DNA from: JBCDCE01 sp039182515
Lineage (GTDB): Bacteria; Pseudomonadota; Alphaproteobacteria; Rhodobacterales; Rhodobacteraceae
Length of the DNA stretch: 18,468 bases
Direction: 5' to 3'
Assembly: GCA_039182515.1 (NCBI GenBank)
Contig: JBCDCE010000070.1
Coordinates: 1 to 18,468, forward strand
The notes beneath the pieces were generated by a model. That model searched no databases and was not told the DNA's origin. It saw nothing but the letters and a program-made list of their open reading frames with translations. The position numbers and the translations under genes are program-made. Positions 6,276-12,194 of the stretch are shown piece after piece; positions within the stretch are counted from its first letter, which is position 1, and every line of letters begins with the position of its first letter.

Positions 6276-6869
6276 ATGGGTAATTTTACTAAATCTGTTT
6301 CGATTAAAGAAATTGAGCAGGTTATTGACCAAATGCGAGGTCTTTATCTCGGTTTTTTTGAGTCAGTGATTTCTGATGGGGTGTCTGGAAAAACCGAATT
6401 TGAAGTATTGCTTCTCAACCAAGACAATAGTCCCGTGTTCTCTGGAGAGCTTGGTGCTCGCATGCGTGTTGACGCAATTGAGGAAGGCAGTTTCGTTCAT
6501 ATTGCTTCAGCGCAGATGCTTAGCTACGGAGTTTTGGTTGCTGAGTATGGCAGTCAGTCAATGAAGCTTGAACTTGAAGAGTTCACCTGGGAGAGCTGTG
6601 CCCTCCAACTGCCCTACGAAACGCCTGATCTAGGCGCACTTTTATTGGAGTGGTTTGAAGATTATTTTGGCTCAGCGCGCTCGGGGAAAACCGGTTTTCT
6701 AAACGTTCTGCATTTTATGTCCGACCCTTTCACGGATGTTGACGCATTGACCTGGATCGAAATTGACTTTGGCAGCGCGCCAACAATGGCTTTTTGGGAT
6801 CTCGTCAACATCTTGCACGATCAAGGCTATAGCTCCGTTCGAATTTCTCAATCGCCGGAAAGTGAGTAG
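6276..6869 (+). CDS. Acidic protein of unknown function, AT-richer than its neighbours
   Basis: ATG 6276 is chosen because AGGAG (6263-6267) precedes it with eight-base spacing. A longer in-frame ATG at 6201 (222 residues) has none. The 197-residue product is rich in Asp and Glu and has no signal peptide or clear membrane helix. It mixes predicted strands and helices. SGKT appears twice, at 37-40 within FFESVISDGVSGKT and at 136-139 within WFEDYFGSARSGKT, which suggests two related halves. The second copy fits GxxxxGKT by chance, but no Walker fold surrounds it. A sample line (6301-6360) has 22 GC of 60, against 40 of 60 at 7081-7140 in rplK, which hints at horizontal acquisition. I do not recognise the family; a small-cargo, antitoxin or immunity-like role is only a possibility. 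Confidence 0.6.
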   Translation: MGNFTKSVSIKEIEQVIDQMRGLYLGFFESVISDGVSGKTEFEVLLLNQDNSPVFSGELGARMRVDAIEEGSFVHIASAQMLSYGVLVAEYGSQSMKLELEEFTWESCALQLPYETPDLGALLLEWFEDYFGSARSGKTGFLNVLHFMSDPFTDVDALTWIEIDFGSAPTMAFWDLVNILHDQGYSSVRISQSPESE

Positions 6870-6993
6870 GTTCCCTGCCATTTTGCTTGCCAGATCTTAT
6901 CATCGACGTTAATGCGCTGTTCTGCCGATAGTCTCGGTATTCCATGTGGGAGGCCAGGGTCACGCGTGATCCGAACCGGACCACATCCACATA

Positions 6994-7029
6994 TAGCTAC
7001 AGATCGCGTCTGTGGCTGGAAAAAAGGAG
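6994..7029 (+). promoter_or_regulatory. rplK leader stem-loop next to the ribosome binding site (candidate L1 operator)
   Basis: AGCTACAGA (6995-7003) pairs with TCTGTGGCT (7009-7017), nine pairs with one T-G, around TCGCG. It ends seven bases before the rplK ribosome binding site AAGGAGA (7024-7030). In E. coli, L1 represses the L11-L1 operon by binding the leader at this position. That this stem is the L1 site here is an inference. A second weak palindrome (TCACGCGTGA, 6960-6969) lies upstream. Confidence 0.45.
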
Positions 7030-7036
7030 AAAGCCA

Positions 7037-7465
7037 ATGGCCAAGAAAGTCGCTGGCACAATGAAACTGCAGGTTCCTGCAGGTCAAGCCAACCCATCCC
7101 CGCCCGTCGGTCCTGCGCTCGGTCAGCGCGGCATCAACATCATGGAATTCTGTAAAGCGTTTAACGCGAAAACACAGGAAATGGAGCCCGGCGCGCCGTG
7201 CCCAACCGTGATCACTTATTATCAGGACAAGTCCTTCTCCATGGACATCAAGACGCCGCCTGCGTCTTACTACTTGAAAAAGGCCGCAAAGCTTAAGTCT
7301 GGGGCGAACAACCCGAGCCGCGAAATCGTCGGTCACGTCACCGTTGCCCAGGTCAAAGAAATCGCAGAAGCGAAGATGAAAGACCTCAACGCAAACGACA
7401 TCGATGGCGCTATGCAGATCATTCTCGGATCCGCGCGCTCGATGGGTATCGAGGTGAAAGGGTAA
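7037..7465 (+). CDS. rplK: 50S ribosomal protein L11
   Basis: L11 binds 23S rRNA at the GTPase-associated centre near the L10-L7/L12 stalk and takes part in factor binding and in the stringent response through RelA. The 142-residue protein has the usual length. The start ATG 7037 follows AAGGAGA (7024-7030); an in-frame ATG at 6944 would add 31 residues unlike the family and is rejected. The N-terminal domain shows AGQANPSPPVGPALGQRGIN (15-34), with the proline-rich segment that contacts thiostrepton-type antibiotics. The RNA-binding C-terminal domain includes KDLNANDIDGAMQIILGSAR. It is followed after four bases by rplA and is clearly co-transcribed with it. Confidence 0.98.
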   Translation: MAKKVAGTMKLQVPAGQANPSPPVGPALGQRGINIMEFCKAFNAKTQEMEPGAPCPTVITYYQDKSFSMDIKTPPASYYLKKAAKLKSGANNPSREIVGHVTVAQVKEIAEAKMKDLNANDIDGAMQIILGSARSMGIEVKG

Positions 7466-7469
7466 ACCA

Positions 7470-8168
7470 ATGGCAAAACTTGGAAAACGCACCAAAGCGG
7501 CCCGTGAAGCCTTTGCGGACAAAGATCTTGTCACAGTCGAAGAAGCCGTAAATCTCGTCAAATCCAACGCAAGCGCGAAGTTCGACGAAACAATCGAAAT
7601 CGCCATGCAGCTCGGTGTTGATCCGCGCCACGCTGACCAGATGGTCCGCGGTGTTGTGAGCTTGCCCAACGGCACAGGTAAAACGGTCCGCGTGGCTGTT
7701 TTTGCGCGTGACGCGAAGGCGGATGAGGCAAAAGCAGCTGGCGCTGACATCGTTGGTGCAGAAGATCTGATGGAAACTGTGCAAGGCGGCACGATTGAGT
7801 TTGATCGCTGCATCGCAACGCCAGACATGATGCCAATCGTTGGTCGTCTCGGTAAGGTGCTCGGGCCCCGCAATCTGATGCCCAACCCTAAGGTTGGCAC
7901 AGTGACGATGGACGTTGATGCGGCGGTTAAAGCGGCCAAGGGTGGCGAAGTGCAATTCAAAGCCGAAAAAGCTGGCGTTGTGCATGCGGGTGTTGGCAAG
8001 GCGTCTTTTGGCGAAGACAAGCTTGTCGAAAACGTCCGTGCGTTTGTTGAAGCTGTCGCCAAAGCGAAGCCATCGGGTGCCAAAGGCGCTTATATGAAGA
8101 AAATTGCGCTGAGCTCTACTATGGGCCCTGGTGTTACGATCAACGTGGACAATGCCGCGGGCAATTAA
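7470..8168 (+). CDS. rplA: 50S ribosomal protein L1
   Basis: L1 forms the mobile stalk on the large subunit that helps release deacylated tRNA, and in many bacteria it represses its own operon. The 232-residue protein has the standard length. It begins MAKLGKRTKAAREAF, and LGPRNLMPNPKVGTVT (131-146) is the hallmark of the family. The ATG lies four bases after the rplK stop, with AAAGGG overlapping the end of rplK as a weak ribosome binding site, so translation is probably coupled. A strong intrinsic terminator follows at 8192-8228, ending the rplKA unit. This is unusual in that the rplJL genes are separated from it by 2.8 kb holding two other genes. Confidence 0.98.
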   Translation: MAKLGKRTKAAREAFADKDLVTVEEAVNLVKSNASAKFDETIEIAMQLGVDPRHADQMVRGVVSLPNGTGKTVRVAVFARDAKADEAKAAGADIVGAEDLMETVQGGTIEFDRCIATPDMMPIVGRLGKVLGPRNLMPNPKVGTVTMDVDAAVKAAKGGEVQFKAEKAGVVHAGVGKASFGEDKLVENVRAFVEAVAKAKPSGAKGAYMKKIALSSTMGPGVTINVDNAAGN

Positions 8169-8191
8169 TCCACAAAATCTTAGAATACTTC

Positions 8192-8228
8192 AAAAGGCTG
8201 CCTAAAAAGGTGGCCTTTTTTGTTTTTT
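8192..8228 (+). terminator. Intrinsic terminator after rplA
   Basis: AAAAGGCTGCC (8192-8202) pairs with GGTGGCCTTTT (8209-8219), eleven pairs with two G-T, around TAAAAA. T-runs follow at 8216-8221 and 8223-8228. It should stop rplKA transcription and gives the downstream pair its own unit. Confidence 0.88.
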
Positions 8229-8303
8229 CGCGACTTCGAAAAGAAAGCTTTAAGACATGTTTGCCTAGGGTGCGGGGCACACATCTTTTTGAAGGTTTCT
8301 CGT

Positions 8304-8804
8304 ATGTCCAAAATCCCTAAACTACTGGCGGCCGTGTTTTGGCTATTTTCAGCGGCTGTTTCGCACGCTGACCTCGCTGTACCTGAAGGCCGGGTATTGC
8401 TAACGGTGAGCGGCTCGATTTCGACCACAAACACCGATGAATCCGCCGTATTTGACCGCGCTATGCTCCAACAGCTTGATTGGCGCGAAATCGAAACCCA
8501 CACCTCCTTTACCCAAGGCCCGCAGGTCTTTGCGGGACCCACGCTCAGTTCTTTGTTGGAGGCAGTGGGCTCAGATGGCGCGCTTTTGACCGCGACTGCC
8601 GTAAATGACTATGCGGTGGAAATTCCTGCTGAGCATGCAGAGGCCCACAACGTGATCCTCGCCATGGATATGAACGGAAAGCCCATGCGGATCCGGGACA
8701 AAGGGCCCATTTGGGTTGTCTATCCGCTAGGAGCGGCAGACGCCGCGCGTAAGCCTTTCGACAACGAAATGATCTGGCAGCTCAACCGGATCGCTGTTCA
8801 ATAA
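8304..8804 (+). CDS. Secreted sulfite-oxidase-fold (molybdopterin-binding-like) protein without cysteine
   Basis: This 166-residue protein starts at ATG 8304 after GAAGG (8291-8295). A longer frame from 8220 lies in the terminator and hides the signal peptide. Residues 1-22 form a Sec signal with a likely cut after SHA. The mature part has the pattern of the oxidoreductase molybdopterin-binding domain: LLTVSGSI, FAGPTLSSLLEAVG, NDYAVEIPAEH and RIRDKGPIWVVYPLG. True enzymes of this fold ligate molybdenum through a conserved cysteine, but this protein has no cysteine anywhere. It is therefore unlikely to be a normal molybdoenzyme and more likely binds a ligand or signals. The next gene, a hybrid histidine kinase, starts three bases after its stop, so the two are co-expressed and probably work together in the periplasm. 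Confidence 0.78.
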   Translation: MSKIPKLLAAVFWLFSAAVSHADLAVPEGRVLLTVSGSISTTNTDESAVFDRAMLQQLDWREIETHTSFTQGPQVFAGPTLSSLLEAVGSDGALLTATAVNDYAVEIPAEHAEAHNVILAMDMNGKPMRIRDKGPIWVVYPLGAADAARKPFDNEMIWQLNRIAVQ

Positions 8805-8807
8805 ACG

Positions 8808-10610
8808 ATGCGCACGTTCTGGGCCAAGCTCGACAAACGCCAACTGCGCATTGGCTTGGCCCTGGCTTTTTGTGGCTTGGTTCTTTGGCAACTTGTCTCG
8901 ATCCGACAATCGCTGCAGCGTGAAAATGAACAGCTCACATTCAATCTGTCCACCATTGCGTGGAAAGTGAGCGAAACGATTTTTGAAGCGCAAAGAACCG
9001 CACAAATCCTCGCAGATTATGAGTTGAAAAAGGTTGATCACGATACGGTCACCACATCGTACGATGTGTTTTGGAGCCGGATCGGAATTCTTCAAAACAG
9101 CGAAGTCAAAGACGGCACTCGGCTGCGCGAACGCGCGAACGAGATCGAGCAATTTCTCATTGAAAACGAGGCTGCAGTTTTTGAGCCTGGCGCAATGAGC
9201 ATCTCAGAAATTGACCAGCTAGAAATCGACTTTGCGAAAATAGCTGATGGGTTGCGGCGAATTTGGATCGAAGATTTTCTTGTGGACCGTAGTCAGCTCT
9301 TCGCATTGTCGGACCTAGATGCGTTCCAGAACCGCCGGCGCTTCGATATTGTCCTGGCGCTTTTCGGTTTGTGTTTGCCGCTCTACCTTGGAACAGAACT
9401 CTACCTTTCGATGCGCGCGCAGAAACGCGAACAAGCCCTTTTGCAGGCCGCAACCGCAGCAAATGCGGCGAAAACAGTCTTCTTGGCGAATATGAGCCAT
9501 GAAGTTCGCACGCCTTTGAATGGTATTTTGGGCATGGGGCAAGCGCTTGCGGAAACGCAACTTGATCAAGATCAAGCACAAATGCTCAGTACAATAAATC
9601 GATCGGGCGACATTCTGTTTCATACACTCAACGATGTGCTGGATATTGCTAAGATTGAAGCAGGCAAACTTGAAATCGCGCCGATTGATTTTGATCTGCG
9701 CGATGTTCTTATGCGCTGTGAAGACAAATTCCGCTCCCGTGCTGAAGACAAGGGTTTGGTGTTTGCTGTGGAAATTGATCCCAACCTCCCACACTATGCC
9801 CTGGGCGACCCTGACCGCTTGGCGCAGATATTTAATAATTTGCTGGGCAACGCTGTGAAGTTCACCAACGACGGTCGGATCGACATGCGGGTAAGGAGCA
9901 TCCCGCATGAGACCGGAGCTTCCTTTGTTCTCAGGTTTGAAGTCGCCGACACAGGCGTGGGAATATCTCAGGAAAAGCAGTTAACTGTCTTCGCCCCTTT
10001 TTCTCAAGCTGATGGCGACACAACTCGTGAATTTGGGGGAAATGGCCTGGGCCTTTCCATTGTTCGCCAGCTTTGCGAACTGATGGGCGGAACAGTCCAG
10101 GTGGACAGCATGAAAGGGCAAGGCAGCACTTTTGTTGTCGAAATTCCGCTTGCCCCGCCGCAGGCATTGCCGCAGCTCGATACTGTTTCGCAGGCTGCAG
10201 ATATAACGCCTAAGGCTGAGCCTCACGCGCCTTTAAAGATACTAATCGCCGATGACAGCGCAACAAACCGCAAGGTTCTTAAACATCTGCTTAAATCGCT
10301 GACTTGTGAAATTGAGGAAGCTGTGAATGGCGTTGAAGCGCAAGAAGCGGCGCGACGCACCAGGTTTGACGCGATCTTGATGGATGTTCAGATGCCTCAA
10401 TGCGACGGGGCCGAAGCCACGCGGCTTATCCGGGAGTGGGAAATTGATGCCGGGCTAGACCGGACCTTTATTGCGGGTGTGACGGCGAATGTCTTGCCTC
10501 AACAGGTGCGCGACTATCATGCTAAAGGGATGGATATCGTTTTGCCTAAACCTGTCAAAAAAGGTGCGTTGTTGGAGGTCGTAACCAACCCGCCCAAACG
10601 GGTTGCTTAG
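8808..10610 (+). CDS. Membrane hybrid sensor histidine kinase with receiver domain
   Basis: This 600-residue protein has two membrane helices (about 14-31 and 179-198) flanking a periplasmic part of about 147 residues that looks helical and has no domain I recognise. After the second helix come a short linker, then HisKA with phosphoacceptor H231 in ANMSHEVRTPLNG. The HATPase follows: N-box FNNLLGNAVKF (342-352), G1 DTGVGI (381-386) and G2 GGNGLGL (410-416). A C-terminal receiver carries acidic pair D482/D483, phosphoacceptor D526 in LMDVQMP, T559 and K581 (LPKPV). No HPt domain or DNA-binding output is present, and no partner regulator lies nearby, so the phosphate must pass to proteins encoded elsewhere. 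It starts three bases after the sulfite-oxidase-fold gene without a clear ribosome binding site, implying translational coupling. That protein is the likely periplasmic partner. Confidence 0.92.
   Translation: MRTFWAKLDKRQLRIGLALAFCGLVLWQLVSIRQSLQRENEQLTFNLSTIAWKVSETIFEAQRTAQILADYELKKVDHDTVTTSYDVFWSRIGILQNSEVKDGTRLRERANEIEQFLIENEAAVFEPGAMSISEIDQLEIDFAKIADGLRRIWIEDFLVDRSQLFALSDLDAFQNRRRFDIVLALFGLCLPLYLGTELYLSMRAQKREQALLQAATAANAAKTVFLANMSHEVRTPLNGILGMGQALAETQLDQDQAQMLSTINRSGDILFHTLNDVLDIAKIEAGKLEIAPIDFDLRDVLMRCEDKFRSRAEDKGLVFAVEIDPNLPHYALGDPDRLAQIFNNLLGNAVKFTNDGRIDMRVRSIPHETGASFVLRFEVADTGVGISQEKQLTVFAPFSQADGDTTREFGGNGLGLSIVRQLCELMGGTVQVDSMKGQGSTFVVEIPLAPPQALPQLDTVSQAADITPKAEPHAPLKILIADDSATNRKVLKHLLKSLTCEIEEAVNGVEAQEAARRTRFDAILMDVQMPQCDGAEATRLIREWEIDAGLDRTFIAGVTANVLPQQVRDYHAKGMDIVLPKPVKKGALLEVVTNPPKRVA
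10586..10605 (+). other. Stem-loop at the 3' end of the kinase gene
   Basis: CAACCCG (10586-10592) pairs with CGGGTTG (10599-10605) around CCCAAA, within the last codons of the kinase gene. An A-run, not a T-run, follows, so it is not an intrinsic terminator for the plus strand. Some kinase transcripts may read through toward rplJ. Confidence 0.4.
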
Positions 10611-10810
10611 AAAAAAGGCAATGGTCAGGGCGACGCTAATTCGTGTAGCTGCCTGTGCGGATGGTATATTACCTACAAAAAGTCCTTGGAAATCACGGCG
10701 GTCTCGCCTAAACGCAAGGCGCGGTGCGGTTGAGATTCGACTGGGCCGTTTCTGTCCAAGACGGTGGGTTTGCCCGCGGCTTTATCGCCAAGTGCTCTAA
10801 ATCCTGCCAG
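10611..10810 (+). promoter_or_regulatory. Upstream part of the 349-base kinase-rplJ gap; possible rplJL promoter
   Basis: No gene is seen between the kinase stop and the L10 leader. TATATT at 10665-10670 matches the sigma-70 -10 hexamer well, but no good -35 hexamer lies 16-18 bases upstream. A promoter is expected here because rplJL need high expression and the upstream unit is a regulatory pair. The exact start is not supported by sequence alone. Confidence 0.25.
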
Positions 10811-10941
10811 AGACGGGAAATGACGATCATCCAAAGAAGGCCGTAGCTACGGCTGGTCTTGGGTGCCGCCTCTCCCCGTTAGGACCCGATTGTCGGGCAT
10901 CTGCCCGGCGCATATTGAGCCGGAGGACCGCAAGGTTTTCC
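10811..10941 (+). ncRNA. L10-leader-like autoregulatory RNA upstream of rplJ
   Basis: A long-range helix GACGGG (10812-10817) with CCCGTT (10875-10880) encloses an arm made of CCAAaGA (10831-10837) with TCTTGG (10857-10862) and, above an asymmetric purine-rich internal loop, GCCGT/ACGGC (part of the perfect palindrome 10840-10853). This kink-turn-like arm is the architecture of the known ribosomal L10 leader, where the L10-L7/L12 complex binds and represses rplJL. Downstream, CCCGA/TCGGG (10885-10897) and CGGGC/GCCCG (10894-10907) compete for the same bases. A GCAA-capped eight-pair stem (10922-10941) lies just before the rplJ ribosome binding site and contains a GGAGGA that would itself be hidden. 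Confidence 0.65.
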
Positions 10942-10959
10942 ATATACTGGAGTAAAACT

Positions 10960-11472
10960 GTGGATAGAGCCCAGAAAGAGAAAGTGGTCGAGGAACTCGG
11001 TCAAATCTTTGAAAGCTCTGGCGTCGTGGTGGTTAGCCGCTACGAGGGTATGACAGTTGCTGAAATGCAGGACTTGCGCGCCAAAATGCGTGAGGTCGGT
11101 GGCTCCGTTCGCGTTGCGAAAAACAGGCTCGCCAAAATCGCCCTCCAGGGCCAACCGTGCGAAAGCATCGGTGGCCTTCTGACGGGAATGACCGTTCTCG
11201 CCTATTCCGAAGACCCTGTGGCCGCGGCCAAAGTGGTTCAGGACTATTCCAAAGGGAATGACAAACTTGAGATCCTTGGTGGATCCATGGGTGAGACGGC
11301 ACTGGACCAAGCAGGTGTGAAAGCCGTGGCTGCGATGCCAAGCCGCGAGGAGCTTATTGCTGCCATCGTGGGTTGTATCGGTGCCCCTGCTTCGAACATC
11401 GCTGGTGCAATTGGCGCCCCTGCTTCGAACATCGCGAGCATTCTTTCGACCATCGAAGAGAAAGCAGCATAA
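10960..11472 (+). CDS. rplJ: 50S ribosomal protein L10
   Basis: L10 anchors the L7/L12 dimers to the ribosomal stalk and, bound to them, represses its own mRNA. The start is GTG 10960, seven bases after GGAG (10949-10952), giving 170 residues beginning (M)DRAQKEKVVEELGQIF. A longer frame from TTG 10915 runs through the leader stem and is rejected. The RNA-binding N-terminal domain includes VRVAKNRLAKIAL. The C-terminal helix that holds L7/L12 carries GAPASNIAGA and GAPASNIASI in tandem, encoded by two identical 20-base stretches. It forms an operon with rplL, 70 bases downstream, and is preceded by an L10-leader-like RNA. Confidence 0.97.
   Translation: MDRAQKEKVVEELGQIFESSGVVVVSRYEGMTVAEMQDLRAKMREVGGSVRVAKNRLAKIALQGQPCESIGGLLTGMTVLAYSEDPVAAAKVVQDYSKGNDKLEILGGSMGETALDQAGVKAVAAMPSREELIAAIVGCIGAPASNIAGAIGAPASNIASILSTIEEKAA
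11383..11435 (+). repeat. Two identical 20-bp repeats inside rplJ
   Basis: The 20 bases GCCCCTGCTTCGAACATCGC occur at 11383-11402 and 11416-11435, a 33-bp period in frame. They encode GAPASNIA twice at the L7/L12-binding end of L10. The identical codons suggest recent duplication or gene conversion within a conserved protein repeat. Confidence 0.9.
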
Positions 11473-11542
11473 GCAACTTGAGGACCCTCGCGGGGTTGAA
11501 ACTCACGCGTTGGAACACATTTAGGAAACTGGAAAGCACAAA

Positions 11543-11923
11543 ATGGCTGATCTGAAAAAACTTGCTGAAGAGATCGTGGGTCTGACCCTCCTCGAAGCAC
11601 AAGAATTGAAAACCATCCTGAAGGACGAGTATGGCATCGAGCCCGCAGCTGGCGGCGCAGTGATGATGGCTGGTCCTGCAGGCGGTGGCGAAGGTGGCGC
11701 GGCAGCAGAAGAGAAAACCGAATTTGACGTTGTTCTCAAAAACGCTGGCGCACAAAAAATCGCTGTCATCAAAGAAGTCCGTGGCATCACGGGTCTGGGC
11801 CTCAAAGAAGCCAAGGACCTCGTTGAAGCAGGCGGTAAGGTCAAAGAAGGTGTCGACAAAGCAGAAGCTGAAGACATCAAAGGCAAGCTCGAAGCGGCTG
11901 GCGCCGAGATCGAACTGGCCTAA
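11543..11923 (+). CDS. rplL: 50S ribosomal protein L7/L12
   Basis: L7/L12 is the multi-copy stalk protein that recruits and activates translation GTPases. The 126-residue protein has the standard length. The N-terminal dimerisation and L10-binding domain spans about 1-32 (MADLKKLAEEIVGLTLLEAQ). A flexible Ala/Gly-rich hinge lies at about 33-57, and the globular factor-binding domain at 58-126 includes KIAVIKEVRGITGLGLKEAK (72-91). The start ATG 11543 follows GGAAAG (11531-11536). It is preceded by rplJ with a small hairpin (ACCC/GGGT, 11484-11496) in the gap. After its stop comes a 271-base structured leader before rpoB. Confidence 0.98.
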   Translation: MADLKKLAEEIVGLTLLEAQELKTILKDEYGIEPAAGGAVMMAGPAGGGEGGAAAEEKTEFDVVLKNAGAQKIAVIKEVRGITGLGLKEAKDLVEAGGKVKEGVDKAEAEDIKGKLEAAGAEIELA

Positions 11924-11958
11924 GTTCTTAATTCTGGACGCGGTCCGGATAAAAAATC

Positions 11959-11990
11959 AGACGAACTCCGGTGAAAACTGGGGTTCGTCT
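11959..11990 (+). other. Long GAAA-capped stem-loop between rplL and rpoB
   Basis: AGACGAACTCCGGT (11959-11972) pairs with ACTGGGGTTCGTCT (11977-11990), fourteen unbroken pairs including two T-G or G-T, capped by GAAA. Plus-strand sequence after it (ATTGTTGT) is only mildly T-rich, while an A-run precedes it (11951-11956), so it would make a better terminator for antisense transcripts. In E. coli this gap contains an attenuator and an RNase III site; either role is possible here. Confidence 0.65.
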
Positions 11991-12130
11991 ATTGTTGTCT
12001 CTTGCGAGACAATCTAAAGCCACTCTCAATATCCCGCTCGCCCCAGAGCCGGATTTTAAGGATGGTTTGGATCGAGCGGCTCCTGTGGGACGGAGCCAGG
12101 AATGGATCGCACCGCCTTACCTCAGGCAGC

Positions 12131-12160
12131 CGCCTTGCATTGGGCCCGACGATGCAAGCG
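12131..12160 (+). other. Stem-loop 35 bases before rpoB
   Basis: CGC-C-TTGCAT (12131-12140) pairs with ATGCAAGCG (12152-12160), nine pairs with C12134 bulged, around an 11-base loop. It lies about 20 bases upstream of the AGGTGA ribosome binding site (12181-12186) and may affect ribosome access or be the last stem of the rpoB leader RNA. Confidence 0.5.
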
Positions 12161-12194
12161 TGGTGATGAGAAATTTCGAAAGGTGACAACGCAC

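Larger units (their letters stand above)
11924..12194 (+). promoter_or_regulatory. rplL-rpoB structured leader (candidate Rhodo-rpoB RNA)
   Basis: This 271-base gap has no gene but holds four clear stem-loops, listed separately below or here: 11959-11990, 11995-12012 (TTGTCTC/GAGACAA, loop TTGC), 12078-12097 (GGCTCC/GGAGCC) and 12131-12160. A conserved RNA called the Rhodo-rpoB motif is described upstream of rpoB in Rhodobacterales, so this leader is a likely member. I cannot compare it with the published consensus here. It would control rpoB expression relative to the ribosomal genes upstream. Confidence 0.5.

Noticed and set aside
6669..6692. GSARSGKT in the orphan protein fits the Walker A pattern
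   Set aside because: No hydrophobic strand precedes it, no Walker B or other NTPase motif follows, and a similar SGKT in the other half does not fit, so it is probably coincidence.
6848..8083. 411-codon minus-strand frame opposite rplK and rplA
   Set aside because: It overlaps two certain ribosomal genes completely and its low-complexity composition is that of an antisense shadow.
10586..10620. Intrinsic terminator after the hybrid kinase
   Set aside because: The stem is good, but an A-run rather than a T-run follows on the plus strand.
10915..10959. Longer rplJ start at TTG 10915
   Set aside because: It would translate through the GCAA-capped leader stem; GTG 10960 has a correctly spaced GGAG and gives the known L10 N-terminus.
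12102..12194. Longer rpoB start at ATG 12102
   Set aside because: It has no ribosome binding site, adds 31 residues unlike any beta subunit, and runs through leader hairpins; ATG 12195 has a good site and the family-typical N-terminus.
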